Part shown: positions 34,697-46,436 of the stretch, in pieces
Numbering within the stretch: position 1 is the first letter of the stretch
Layout: the number at the start of each line of letters is the position of its first letter
Assembly (NCBI GenBank): GCA_022497145.1
Contig: MU385896.1
Coordinates: 62,001 to 126,000, forward strand
Source of the DNA: Rostrohypoxylon terebratum
Taxonomy: Eukaryota > Ascomycota > Sordariomycetes > Xylariales > Hypoxylaceae
Direction: 5' to 3'
Length of the DNA: 64,000 bases
The notes under the pieces: generated by a model
Database searches by the model: none
What the model was told of the DNA's origin: nothing
Seen by the model: only the letters and a program-made list of their open reading frames with translations
Made by a program: the position numbers and the translations under genes

Positions 34697-37514
34697 TACA
34701 TCCACCTCTTCATATTCCGTCTACGCATACATCTTTACATGTGACATATATTATATTTGATCTATTCTGTGTAATCGATGTCGATCAAGACCGAATTGGT
34801 ATCATGATGCTCTTGTAGCGTTTCCATCCCACCGCTCTGCATTCTCTAATTCTCTTGGCTATCACCGTCTGATCTTACCTAGTCTCATATCCCTCATTTT
34901 GCCTCCCCGTATCTTACTCATCCGGCCTCAGGCCTAATCTCATTCTATCACAATGTCATCTCATGCTCGCATGTCACAATCACAATGTACTATTCATTCC
35001 TAAAGTGAAAGATGAAATACTAATAGTAAGACGATTAAAGTTGCGAAACCTGCAAACAGAGAAAGGTGCGTACTCATAAACACCTACACCTAACAAATAT
35101 ACATCATTCTCACCCCTTTACTGGTCAACCTACACTATGTCATCATCGATTACTAAGAACTAACAATTACCAAGGTAAAATGCGACCGCGGGCAGCCATC
35201 ATGCGGTTGGTGTAGGCGAAACTCCGTCTTCTGCGAATATCGCGAACGCAAAAAGCCCGGACTAAGAGCTGGCTATGGTAGAGAGTTGGAACAGAGGCTC
35301 GATAAGCTCGAGGAAATCTTGAGGTCTCATTCCGAGATCTTACAAAGTTCCTTCATCAACCATGCTCATCACAACGTCCCCCCGAGCGTGCGCAACAGCA
35401 ATCCGAGCCTGCCAAGCGATCATGGCACTCCGCGTGAACCCGCGCCGTTATTTCGGCCTACCGAGTCCATCAGGACTCCTCAGGCCGAGACCGCTCTGTT
35501 TCTACAGAAACCTTCGACGTTCCCTTCATCGCAGCACGTGGACTTCGGTATACCGTCGTCGACTCCATCTATGCATTCCATGCATGACGGTTTCCAACCA
35601 CAAATGCCCATGGCCGGCATTTCTCCTCCCAATCAATTAGGAAATAACCTCCAGCCAGGCCCGGCAGCTCAAGAGTATTATAATCACGCGCAGCAGCAAC
35701 AGCAGGTTCGGTCTCCTGGTATGAATGGCCCCCAAGGCCAAACTGACCAAGACCTACCTCCGTACGATTTACTATACGCCCTGGTCGATTTATACTTCAA
35801 GCATATCAACACATGGTGTCCCATACTACACAGGAAGACTACGTTGGACTCGCTATTTGGACCATCCACATTAGATGACACCGATAAAGTGCTTCTTCAT
35901 GCAATTGTCGCGGCAACTTTAAGATTCTCGACAGACTCCCGACTCACCGAAGAGAAAAGGAGGCATTATCACGTTATCTCGAAACAAAGGGTCTTGCTTT
36001 ACGGCATGGAAAACTCATCAGTCAAGTCATTGCAAGCCTTAGTGATCTTAGCATTAGATTTATGCGGAAGCAGCAATGGTCCACCAGGCTGGAATATCAT
36101 GGCCTTGATTACTCGCTCGGTCGTTCAGCTCGGTTTGGCTGTCGAAAGTAATTCGCTCTCCGTATCGCCCAACTATGCGTCGATATATACCCTGCGAGCT
36201 ATGATTCTACCAGAACCGAAAGACTTCATCGAGGAGGAATCGAGACGGAGACTTTTCTGGATGATATACCTCCTGGATCGGTACGCCATGATTGCTACTG
36301 CATTCGATTTTGCGCTGGGTGACAAGGAAATCGATCGGACACTGCCTTGTCGGGATGACCTGTGGATCAAGAATCAAAAAGTCGAGACGAGATGGTTCCA
36401 CACACAAGGCCGTCCTTCGGACCATCCGGGCCATGATATAAACAAGCCCGAGAATCTAGGGGCATTCTCGTATTATATCGAGATACTTGGCATACTTTCC
36501 AAGATCCACGAATTCCTCAAACAGCCTGTTGACATTGGTGCTCTAGGCGACGTCGAGCAGTGGCAACTTCGATATAAGGAGCTCGATAATCTTCTGGCTT
36601 CGTGGAAGTTCGGTCTCCCCGGCGAGTATGGTAACATGGCAAAATTGTTTCAGCCAGGCGGTAGCAAGACGCTGAACTGCGGGTGGGTCATGCTGCATGC
36701 TACCTATCACACTGCCGTGATTCGTCTGCATTCGTCCGCTGCTTATCCGACCACCCGGTCGCCCATATTTACTCCGTCTTATAGTGCCAGCCAACGTTGC
36801 CTCGGGGCTGTGGAAAACATCGCGGCTCTTGGCGAATTCGTGGTACAAAATGGCATGTTAAACAAACTCGGTCCACCTTTCGCCTTCACACTATGGGTTG
36901 CTGCACGACTCTTGCTGGTCCATGGCTCGACGGTTGAGCACAAGCTAGCGCCACAGATCGCTTTCTTGGTAGACACGCTTCGTGAGATGGGTAGATATTG
37001 GCCCGTGGCTGGAAGGTATTGCCAACTGCTTCAACGAGTTCTCGACGAGCATAGCGATAGTGAGCGCGCTTCAGGCCAGACGGGGGAGCGGATCACGCCG
37101 TCTTCGGTGAAGATTTTAGCAGACATGAGAAGAACGGCGTTTGATCTCGATTTTTTGATCAGCCGCCAGCCCCGTGCCCTAGCCGGAGCGCCAAGTCGCA
37201 GGCCAAGCGCGACTCCAGCACGCACCCCGGCGCCGAACGAGCTAGAATACTTGGATGTATTCGACTTTTTTAACGTACCGCGGCTGCCATTTAGCCACGA
37301 GACGTCTACGGCTCCGCTGAACACGAATGAGATGAATGCGGAAAATGCAGGGGCGAATAACGAAAATGGAAATGGGAATGGAAATGGAAATGGGAACGGG
37401 AACGGGAACGGGAACAGGAACGTGAGCAATACCAATGGAACAACCAACGAATTTAACATCACGAATTTCATGGTCGATGCGAACAGCGACTGGCTCTTCA
37501 AGCAGCCAAATTAA
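34385..37514 (+). CDS. Zn2Cys6 transcription factor, possible regulator of L-rhamnose use
   Basis: Exons 34385-34593, 35041-35065 and 35175-37514 encode about 857 residues. The 25-nt middle exon carries the first half of the zinc cluster. The joined motif CETCKQRKVKC...CGWC...C has perfect CX2CX6CX6CX2CX6C spacing (residues about 71-98) and is followed by RKKPGLRAGYGRELEQRLDK, a linker plus coiled-coil. A fungal transcription factor middle homology domain follows at about residues 235-560 (YDLLYALVDLYFKHINTWCP; WIKNQKVETRWF). The N-terminus has an acidic His/Asp tract (DDDHDHDHDHD) and the C-terminus an Asn/Gly tandem tract from a repeated GGAAATG/GGGAACG-type DNA unit. Because it lies next to two L-rhamnose genes and has the linker style I associate with RhaR/PDR-1-type factors, it is a candidate rhamnose regulator; this is inference. 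Confidence 0.85.
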
Positions 37515-38953
37515 TTGACGTAGTCACTCTCGTTACTTTTGCATCCCTTGCAATATTACATGTAGGAGAAGCTCGATATTTCGCAATAAACATCAGCGAG
37601 AGTCAAAAAGGGAGGAGAGGCTTTTGCGGCTTCATTTAGGGGAGGGTGAGAATTAGGATCTGTGTACGTATATGGCTTCGACACGCTCCGGATATTGGGG
37701 TGGTGATACTTTGGATGACTAGAAATGTCTTGGGAAATTGGATTCAAAAGTCAGGATGCCGGGTCATTCGGGAGTTATGTTCTTAGTAAGATCTCTAATT
37801 GCAAGTGACGCAAGAAGCCGGCACATAAATGTACTTTATCCCTGACGAAACTAACGAAATAAACAATGTTTCAAGGCCGTTACGAAGGCAAGGGGGGGAT
37901 TTGACGGCGGGTTCTTGAGACTTGGGATCTACCGGCCGGGGGTTGTAGATAGGGCAATAAGATGCATGATATACTGTATGTATGTAGGTAGGTATTGGAC
38001 CAGGGCCCAGGGGTCTAGATATGATATGATGTCTGACTCTTTATACCGAGGCAGTTAGACATCACCTTGTGACGGGTCTGTTCCTGACATCTCACTCGTG
38101 GTGCTATTTGCAATGTAGCCTCACACGTTCACTTGAGTCTGCCCTATTGAGGATTTGGCTGACGCAGACTTGATTTGAGTATAGGTACTAAAGAGGGATT
38201 GACGGGATTCCCGAAGCGGTAGCAAACTCGCCGTCTCTAGGCCAATGCCGATCTTTCATCAGATCGATTTGTGAGCTGTAAGATTTCATCTCATTCGTCA
38301 GAATTCCCATGCATCTTTCATGCCTGTCTCAATTTACGATTTTTTGTAAGTTGCGATACTACCAACAAACAACAAATAATATCGCCGGGCTTACTTTCGG
38401 ACAGAGGCGGCCTGAGATGAAAGGTCTGCGACGTTCATGCACGTACGTCATCTACGGTCAGCCGGCGCCTACGAGACCCTGGGGGGCGAAATACGAGAAG
38501 AGTGCCTACCCAAATCGGACAGATTGTGACTGGATGGAACCGAACGGGGTTGGCAGCTCTCTGACGTCCCTACCGAAAGCATGCAACGTCGTATCTGCCG
38601 TATTTAGCAAGATACACGTTTTGAGACATCGAACACAGCCGACTTCTCCTGCGATACTGCCATACAGGAGGGACCAGGGTAACGGATGGCGGCAGTGTGT
38701 CCAGGGTTAGATAATCATAATCTATATTGTTTATTTAAGATGAGAATGTCGTCGTGTATAACCAGTATAGAAAGACGCCCTCTACAACATCGTTCGCTAC
38801 TCGTCCAACTCACATCCAATTAGTATATTACCAATTGAATAGGTACCTACACTCGCTTATATACCAGCAAAATAACAAAAGTTTTGATTTACACATTACA
38901 ATAATCAAATTAATATACATATCATGATCACCATCACTATCTCATCCGACATC
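37515..38953. other. Spacer before the small secreted protein gene
   Basis: It holds GGTAGGTA-type motifs (37983-37996) and a 133-codon frame at 38309-38710 with no recognisable features. AT-rich DNA follows before the next gene, with a TATATA match at 38858-38863. Nothing else stands out. Confidence 0.45.
38858..38863 (+). promoter_or_regulatory. TATA-box candidate for the secreted protein gene
   Basis: TATATA lies 90 bp upstream of the ATG at 38954, a spacing compatible with a 40-60 nt leader. Confidence 0.4.
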
Positions 38954-39492
38954 ATGAAGTCCATCACCGTCGCCAGCGTCCTCTTCACGGCTGCCTCTGT
39001 CTCCGGCGCCGCCATCACGATCCCTAGACAGGCAAACTCCTTCTCGGTGACCAACTTTACCGCTTCTTGTATCCCTCACAGTCTTCTCTGCGTGTAAGTC
39101 ATCCTCTTATCCTACTATACTATGCCTTATTCAAAACACTAACATACCCCAGCTACGAGTTCGCCGTGATCACAAACCCGACCACCGCCTCGCCCTCGGG
39201 CAACCCGTCCCCCGCGCAGTGCAGTCTCATGCTGCAAGGGCCGGATTACTTGCCCCCGGTCCAGCTGACGGGATGCGCGGAGACGGGCGCGTACTCGTGG
39301 GCGGTAGATCTAGTCAAGGAGGGCGGCATCAGGCTGAACGTCACGACGCCTCAGGACTCCCACGGCAACTTCACCGGCTCGTATGAAGTGCCCGCCGACC
39401 AGCTCGTCGTTGAGCAGCACGGCGCGGCTATCTCCCAGAGGTACAACGGACCGAACGCGTTTGCCGTGCCCATCGGGGGCGCTTCTGCGTAA
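38954..39492 (+). CDS. Small secreted cysteine-containing protein, AA1-like (tentative)
   Basis: Exons 38954-39093 and 39153-39492 encode 159 residues. The N-terminus MKSITVASVLFTAASVSGAA is a clear signal peptide with likely cleavage after ASVSGA. The mature protein is about 140 residues with four cysteines (in TASCIPHSLLCVYEF, PAQCSL, TGCAET) and two N-glycosylation sequons (NVT, NFT). The pattern of F-x-V-x-NFTASC followed by C-x-Y-x-F resembles fungal AA1-like (Alt a 1-type) small secreted proteins, but the match is weak, so the function is open. An in-frame upstream ATG at 38924 would add ten residues and spoil the signal peptide, so the later ATG is preferred. It could be an effector-like or cell-surface protein. 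Confidence 0.72.
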
Positions 39493-39663
39493 GCGATAGG
39501 GGCTAATATGTGTCTACCTCTCTCTACCTGGGTATGCGAGGGATGGAATGGTGTCCTGAGTTGATGAAATGAAGGGAGAGCAGGAGGGCGCTTCCTGGTT
39601 TTGATTTGTCTAGACTGGGAGTAACAAGGAAAATGAAAGGGACTACGGCTACGTAAAGAAAAG

Positions 39664-39682
39664 CTAGGACCTAGGTCCTAGG
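39664..39682. repeat. 18-bp perfect palindrome of the CCTAGG family
   Basis: CTAGGACCTAGGTCCTAG at 39664-39681 equals its own reverse complement, and a second CCTAGG core ends at 39682. Confidence 0.9.
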
Positions 39683-39824
39683 TATCCGACGATCGATAAT
39701 TTTATTTGCATATAGATAGGTACTTGCACAAGTTGTACGTCGAATACATGATATGCCGGTATGGGATAGCACTTGCTGCCTCTTGAGGCTCAGTTGTGAA
39801 AATATCAATAACTTCTAGGTATTG

Positions 39825-39945
39825 TTAGGGTTAGGGTTAGGGTTATGATAGTTTTCTGAACTTCGACAAAACATGGCGAGACTCTGGAAAAGAATAGGGT
39901 AAGGGTTAGGGCTGAGTGCCAGAGTGCGTGGGGTTAGGGTTACGG
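39825..39945 (+). repeat. Interstitial telomeric repeat tract
   Basis: Three and a half perfect TTAGGG copies lie at 39825-39845. Degenerate blocks follow at about 39895-39912 (TAGGGTAAGGGTTAGGGC) and 39931-39944 (GGTTAGGGTTACGG). TTAGGG is the telomere unit of most filamentous ascomycetes, and here it lies within a gene region. Confidence 0.88.
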
Positions 39946-40375
39946 TGTATCACCGCCGATCGAATCGAAGTGCTTGGATGGGATTTTCTGTGACGATTAC
40001 TCAGCTCAGGACTCAGGTCTACGCCATGTCCGCCTTTTCAGGGCTTCTAAGTCGTGACGTAAGTTAGTTCAGGTGGCTTGTTTCCGGTACAATATCAACG
40101 TCATATACCTGTAACATGCCGAGGTGTTAACACTGCCAAAGACGCACTCTCCGACCTTATAGGTGGAATAGTATCCATAGTGATCAGGTACCGATCGATT
40201 TCGCTATGACGATGCTCTGATGTAGAGTACCCTTGCCACGCGTAATGTCCATTATTCGTCTAACTTTCAATACGGCGATGCCACCGTAAATTCGGTCAAC
40301 TGAAGCATATCAAAATCAAATAGTTATTCCAAAAAAAAATTAAACAATTAAACAAACAAACAAATAACTCCTAAG

Positions 40376-41958
40376 ATGGCAACGTCGCAAGCAGCATATA
40401 GGATCGAGAAGGTCATCGGTCACGATGGCAGTTCAATCACAGCGCAAGATATTACCCACCCAAGCGGAGAGACGGGAAAGCAGGAAACGATGAAAGCATT
40501 ATGCTGGATGGGGAAGAATAACGTCCAAGTCCTCGACGTTCCCAGACCAAAGATCATCGAACCGAACGACGTAATCCTCAAGGTTACCGGCAGCACCGTC
40601 TGTGGTAGTGACTTGCATCTATACCACGGTAAGCGTTCATCAATCAATACCTACCAGGCCTTACCTACCTAAGGTATGTCTTCACCAAATTCTTGGTTTA
40701 ACAAGACGCTTGCTAGGATCGGTCATCCAACTGGACAAAGGCGACATCCTCGGTCACGAATTCTGCGGCATCGTCGACGAAATCGGGCCCAACGTCACGA
40801 GAGTCCGAAAGGGCAAGCGATACGTAGCATCCTTCCAAATCGCCTGCGGCGACTGCTTCTTTTGCAATCAGAAGCTGTCCTCTCAGTGCGAGAAGACCAA
40901 CTCCAACACTACCGAGCGCGCAATGTACGGCGGTCAGACAGCGGGTATGTTCGGGTACTCGCATTTCTCGGGGGGGTTTGCCGGCGGCCAGGCCGAGTAC
41001 GTGCGCGTGCCACTTGGGGACGTGAATTTGCTCGAGATCCCTGACGACGTGCCTGACGAGAAGGCGCTGTACCTCAGCGACGTCTTGGCCACGAGCTACA
41101 ACGCGGTTCACGATACGGCGGTATATCCCGGCGACCAGGTAGCGATATTTGGTGCCGGACCGATCGGGCAGATGGCCGGCCTCTTCGCGGTCAAGGCCGG
41201 GGCTACGAAGATCATATTCGTAGATACGGAGCCTAGACTGACCTTTATCGACCAGCATTGGCCGAAAGCCCAGAGGGATAAGTTGGAGCTGGTCGATTAT
41301 AAGAAGCTGTCGTTTGGTGTGACGAATAAGCCGACTGTTGTGTCGAAGTTGAAGAAGCTGTGCGGTGGAAGGGGTCCGGATGCCGCTATTGAAGTGAGCA
41401 ACATCTGAGATCTGAGATGGTTCAATACGACCATGGTCACTAATTTTCTGGGTCAAGTGTGCCGCTGGAGAGTACGCCAAGGGTTGGATGCACTGGCTCG
41501 AGATATCCCTAGGCGCGGAAACGGACACGAGTGAAATCCTCAACGAGATGATCGAAGGTGTCAGAGCCTTCGGTCGGTGTGGTGTCACTGGAATCTATGT
41601 CGGTTATGTACGTTTCGTCTCCTTTGAGCTTATACCTATGTCCTATGTTATTCATATTCTAATACGCTAACAAACTCAGACCAACCACTTTAACATTGGA
41701 TCGCTCATGGAGCGAGGTATTCGACTCATCGGCAACGGCCAAGCGCCCGTACACAAGTATTGGGAAGCATTGTTGAAAATGATCCAAGATGGAGAGCTTG
41801 ATCCACTACAAATGGTATCTCATCGCGTACGTGTTGAGGATTTAGCTCAGATATATCCCATGTTCGAGGAGCGTGTTGATATGATGCAGAAAGTCTTTGT
41901 CGAGACCAAGTTTTCATTGCCGGCTTGTGTGGGCTCGCCTACACTGACGAGATATTGA
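40376..41958 (+). CDS. Zinc-dependent alcohol dehydrogenase, formaldehyde-dehydrogenase-like MDR
   Basis: Exons 40376-40628, 40717-41393, 41458-41607 and 41680-41958 encode about 452 residues. After a 35-residue extension (start MATSQAAYRIEKVIG) the GroES-like domain begins at MKALCWMGKNNVQVLDVP. Catalytic zinc ligands are in TVCGSDLHLYHG and GHEFCG. The structural zinc site is CGDCFFCNQKLSSQC. The Rossmann motif is VAIFGAGPIGQMAGLFAVKAG. The overall type resembles glutathione-independent formaldehyde dehydrogenase-like members of the medium-chain family. The substrate is unknown; an aldehyde such as lactaldehyde is possible given the nearby rhamnose genes, but this is speculation. It is followed on the same strand by an aldo/keto reductase. 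Confidence 0.87.
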
Positions 41959-42960
41959 CGTACTAAAGTCTCAATCGAGGCGCTGAAGAGGAGGCGGAAA
42001 TGTATGAGTAGGAGTGAAAAAAATGAGAGCCCTCGTGGTCCTCGTGGAATACGAACATCTATAGATGTGTGCTGTCATACGTATTGTGCTCGACTCCATG
42101 GTTGTGTCGATTTGACTCTTGAGATTTTTAAAGACATTGACCTTTAACTAAATACTGGCGTGGATAGGTAGGCATCTATGTTTTCTTCAAAAAAATGATG
42201 AGCCTGGGACCGCTGTATCCTCAGATTTGTCATGTCGGACTTCGGACTTTTTGTACACCAGAAACTGTCCGACTAATCACTCACGATCCGGATATAGGGC
42301 AACATGATATCTCGAGTGCCAGGGAGACTGTGAGATCATCAGTTCTTTCGTAAACTGCGGCACAGGTGAATGGGTAAGCAAACACTGAAAGTGAAGTTCG
42401 GAAACACATATCGATCATGAATAATCTCCCCTCCTGAACGCTTAAAGAGACTATAGCCGTAGAAGGCCGTCGCATCCCCCATGTCGTTATCATAAATACT
42501 ACCCCTTTTTGGATAAATCCGCGAGATCTCTCCACTATACCCTTCCCGGATAAAACTGCGAGCTGTGGATTAATAAGGCAACACCTATGCAATTATCCCA
42601 TCTCGAACTTAGCGACCAGACACGGCTTTTAGACAGCTTCACCATCTTATCTCCCGTTGCATTAGCCCTCTCGCTTGGTTATGTGCGTGGCAAGTTTCAC
42701 CTAGATGCTCCGTCAGTGGAAGAGGAAGATGCGAATAGCTTGCATGGCCTACGCATACAGAGGATCAAGAAACCATGAGGAGATGGGGTATATAATAAAT
42801 AGCTTCTTCCTCCAGTATCTGGGTATCGAGCCTCATCGTTTCCAAATCACTTGACGTATCTCGATAGGCACCTAAGAAAGCATTCGGAGTTCTTCGAATT
42901 GCCTCTGACTAGGCTAGGGCAAATAGACACCTCTGCACCATAACGACGATATCCTCAATA
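41959..42960. other. Spacer between dehydrogenase and aldo/keto reductase genes
   Basis: It is about 1 kb. A small frame at 42587-42778 (64 codons) has no recognisable features and could be a remnant. Otherwise only unremarkable sequence, including the promoter of the next gene. Confidence 0.4.
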
Positions 42961-44143
42961 ATGGCTCAAATCCCAGCATCAGTCCAAAAGAGCCTTGACG
43001 GCACCAAGGTAGAATATATTAGAGTCGGCTCCTCAGGGCTTCGCGTGTCCACGCCCATACTAGGGGCTATGTCCCTTGGCTCTACCAAGTGGATGCCTTG
43101 GGTGCTAGACGAAGACGCGTCCATCGAGATTCTCAAAGCCGCCTATGACAGAGGCCTCAACACCTGGGACACGGCCAACGCTTACTCCAACGGCCTTAGC
43201 GAGGTTGTCATCGGCAAGACTCTCCAGAAGCATGCGATCCCACGCGAAAAAGTCATCATAATGACCAAATGCTTTCTGCACGTCGCTGAGGAAGCCTCGG
43301 TTTTCTCTGCGCCCTTCGGACAAGTACTCGACAAGAGCAAGGATTATGTGAACCAAGGAGGTAAGTAACTAGTAGGCAGATCAGAACCACCTAACTCGTT
43401 TACCTTAGCCTTTGCTGAACGGCCGGGGAAAGAAATCCCCAGTGGAATAAATCGCGATTACTGATAATGAGATAGGTCTTTCCCGCGCATCCATATTCAA
43501 CGCTGTAGAAGCCTCTCTCGCACGTCTAGGCACGAGGTACATCGACTTGTACCAGATTCACCGGTTCGATCCAAGCACCCCCATCGAGGAGACCATGAAA
43601 GCGCTGCACGATCTCGTTCAGTCTGGCAAGGTGCGCTACATCGGCGCAAGTTCGATGTGGGCGACGCAGTTCGCGAGCATGCAAGCCGTTGCCGAGAAAA
43701 ATGGCTGGACTAAGTTCGTCAGCATGCAGAATTATTACCATCTGTGCTACCGCGAGGAGGAGCGGGAGATGAACCGTTTCTGCAACGACACCGGCGTCGG
43801 CATCCTGCCGTACTCGCCCAACTTTGGCGGCAAGCTAGCTAAGCCACTCGGACAAGAAGATTCTATCCGGGCCAAGACGCCGAGCCCGGTGGGTAAAGAC
43901 TTCATACCTGCTGACGAGGAAATCATCCGTCGTGTGGAGAAACTGGCTACTGAAAAGGGGTGGAAGATGAGCCAGGTCAATTTGGCGTGGCATCGTACGA
44001 AGGGTACCGTACCGATTGTTGGTTTTAACTCTGTTGACAGGGTTGACGAGGCGTGTGGGGCAACGGGGAAGACGCTGACGGGAGAGGAGGTCAAGTTCCT
44101 TGAGGAGCCGTACGTGAGTAAATCCGTCGTGGGTCATTTTTAA
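42961..44143 (+). CDS. Aldo/keto reductase
   Basis: Exons 42961-43360 and 43476-44143 encode about 355 residues, normal for the family. The (beta/alpha)8 signatures are visible: GSSGLRVSTPILGAMSLG at the start, NTWDTANAYSNGLSEVVIGK with the catalytic Asp and Tyr, IIMTKCF with the catalytic Lys, and YQIHRFD with the His. The NADP-binding end is present (KGTVPIVGFNSVDRVDEA). It is similar in style to fungal versiconal-hemiacetal-acetate-reductase/AKR8-9-like enzymes. Substrate unknown. The gene is tail-to-tail with a Zn2Cys6 gene, with only 61 nt between stop codons, so 3' ends probably overlap. Confidence 0.9.
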
Positions 44144-44204
44144 CGAGGCCCAAGACTGGTCCCAAAAACCACGTACTTGTTCCAGCGATAAAGATAGCAC
44201 GTAT

Positions 44205-45963
44205 TTAGAATTTGAATTCGCTCTGCTCCACGACGGTGTCTAGAATAGAATCCCCTAGGGATTTAGCAATGGATTTCAGTCTTGTCTTCAACCATTGCTT
44301 TTGGGGCTCTGGTACTGCGTCCGTGTTGACAGCTAACGTTAAAGGCCATGCTAGGAGTATCCCAAATCTGGGTAGAATCTCAAAGCGAGTGTCGCCAACA
44401 TTTCCATTAGCCTCATTTGATTCTCCGATAGGAAAACTCCTTGTTGTGGAACGCGGGTGTGAGGTAATGAAGAATGGAACGGCTCGGCATAAATCCATTG
44501 ACAACAAGGATATTTTCTCGAGGCACATCTCTTGTTCCATGTCTGTCGATATAGTCTGAGAGGAACATTGGGAAGCGATGGAGAGTGCTCGTTTCCGGAT
44601 GCTGTTGATGATTATATGGATAGCGCGATATCTATTCCAGACTGTGGCATGGCCACGACTAGTGTAAGTGTGAGTCAATCCATCAAATGTGTCGTCGGTT
44701 GATGGGTCCGACTGCACGGAAAAGCCCCAATCTTCAGCAATATTACGAGACCACGATTCCAACGCAGCATCCAAATCTCGAGCCTCGGACGCGATATCGA
44801 TTGGGCTCAGCTGAGTCGAGAACCTTGCACTTTTAGGGAGGAAAATATGCAATGATCTAGAGCGAAGGCTAGCTACACGTACAATGATCGAGTCTAGATC
44901 TAGAACCGGGCCTTTCTCTCCAAACTCCGCTGCGTCCTGGAGCCATGGAGCCGCAGGTATACCACGAAGGATACATGTTCGGACCTGGTTTGTTCTTGTT
45001 AATAGGCATTGTCCGCATGTTATACCAGGTATATTAGAGCCGGTGACGAACCAATTGCCGCCGAGCAGCTCTTTCGAGAGGAAAATCCGGCGGCCATCGG
45101 CGTTCCTGTCTTAGCTTCAATAAACCTGCGGCACCTTTATGATGACTGATATTCTCCCAAAATCGAGATCCTGTTATGTCCGGACCCCAAGACGAGGCGG
45201 AATCTCTTCTTGAGCTGTGGTGCCTCTCGTGTCCGTACATGATATTCTTCGCCGGGTGTAGTGGTAAGTATAGGAGATTCATAATGGTGAGAAGTTTATG
45301 GATATACCTCATAGAAAGCCATTAACATGACAGTGACCAGGGTCTCATGGACATTGTCTTGGGTTAGCTCACGGAACGCAGTCTGCATCTTTTCAATGCT
45401 TTGGGAGAAAAGCAATTCGGCATGTCCAATAGCTTTTTCATCTTGCATCGCACGGCCGAAGGTAGCATGAGAGAGGGAGGACACAGCTAAATGCAGACTC
45501 GAACCGGGCTGGGTCTTGTCTCGGTAGGGGATGATGTAGTGGCTATACTCATGCACAAATTCGGGGACCTCGTCGTCCCTAAACATATAGTATTCGAGCC
45601 AAAAGCGGAATGGTACATCCTCTTCAGGGGTTGTTGTCTGTGGAGTCGGTTGTGGCGTCGGGGATACTGAGATGTCTCGTTCTTTTGCCTTCCACGGCCG
45701 GCGGGGTTTACCCTGAGCGAAGGCGTTTTCGCTCTTGAACACCAGACCGGCCTCTTCATTTTGGTCCCAGACGCAAGTCCGGCTTGCTTTATTACATCTG
45801 CCACAAGTGGGATGAACCGAATCGCACTTTGGAGGATCTTAGCTTGTTGTGTTGTAAGTCGATACAGGTATTTGGTATGCCATGATACAGTATGATGTAA
45901 TTTAAGTCTTACCTTGATCCTGCGTTTTTTACAAGTGATGCAGCCCCGGCTTGGAAATACCAT
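44205..45963 (-). pseudogene. Zn2Cys6 transcription factor with an apparent single-base frameshift
   Basis: Reading minus: exon 1 is 45963-45913 (MVFPSRGCITCKKRRIK) and exon 2 starts at 45826. Together they give a complete zinc cluster CITCKKRRIKCDSVHPTCGRCNKASRTC (six cysteines, standard spacing). Exon 2 continues to about 45309 (LMAFYE), followed by an intron of roughly 80 nt. The next exon reads GSRFWENISHHKGAAGLLKL, normal for the fungal middle homology domain. Near 45105 the homologous reading jumps by one base to NADGRRIFLSKELLGGNWF and stays open to the stop at 44205. No canonical intron explains the jump, so either the gene is broken or the assembly has a one-base error. The exon 2/3 junction is not certain. 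If intact it would be about 480-490 residues. Confidence 0.7.
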
Positions 45964-46401
45964 GTTTTGCTTTTGTTATAATTTTGTGAAATTTGTTAAT
46001 CTGTTGAGGTTGATGAATACGAATTAGGTAGTATTAAAAATACGAAGTACCTACAGAATAAGGTAGGGGAAGATAAGTTACATAAGCTGTCATGCGTGAC
46101 TACCTACCTAGTATTATTAATCACTTTCCCATCTTGGGTATAGCCTAGAGAGCCTTAGACTTTAGAGCCTAGACCTACGATCTGATGACGATTGATGACG
46201 ATTGATTTACTACCTAGCAGAAGCTTAAAAGTTAATTCATCCTTTTGGAGAATGTCAGGTCCATAATACTCTGGCGTCTTGGTGGCGCCTTTGGTAGTAG
46301 AACCTCTCCGAGATTACCCTCTCACAAACAGTAAAGACGAAAATGATGACGATTTAACTGGTGCGGGTATGCGAATGCGAGGTATGTATTGTACATGGAT
46401 A

Positions 46402-46436
46402 CCTAGGTCCTAGGTCCTAGGACCTAGCAGCCTAGG
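46402..46436. repeat. CCTAGGT heptamer cluster with palindromes
   Basis: CCTAGG cores start at 46402, 46409, 46416 and 46431. CTAGGTCCTAGGACCTAG (46410-46427) is a perfect 18-bp palindrome. It is the densest copy of the heptamer family in the window. Confidence 0.88.

Larger units (their letters stand above)
39493..40375. other. Spacer with internal telomeric repeats
   Basis: It contains a palindromic CCTAGG cluster (39664-39682) and TTAGGG repeats (39825-39846, with degenerate copies to about 39945). The promoter of the zinc dehydrogenase follows, with an A-rich leader (40329-40367). No gene seen. Confidence 0.5.

Noticed and set aside
34385..34744. Reading the first exon of the Zn2Cys6 gene straight through as a 119-residue protein
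   Set aside because: A clear donor at 34594 and the exons at 35041 and 35175 restore the zinc cluster. The read-through part is simple-repeat intron sequence.
38309..38710. 133-codon open frame downstream of the Zn2Cys6 gene
   Set aside because: No family features, no plausible promoter or intron structure.
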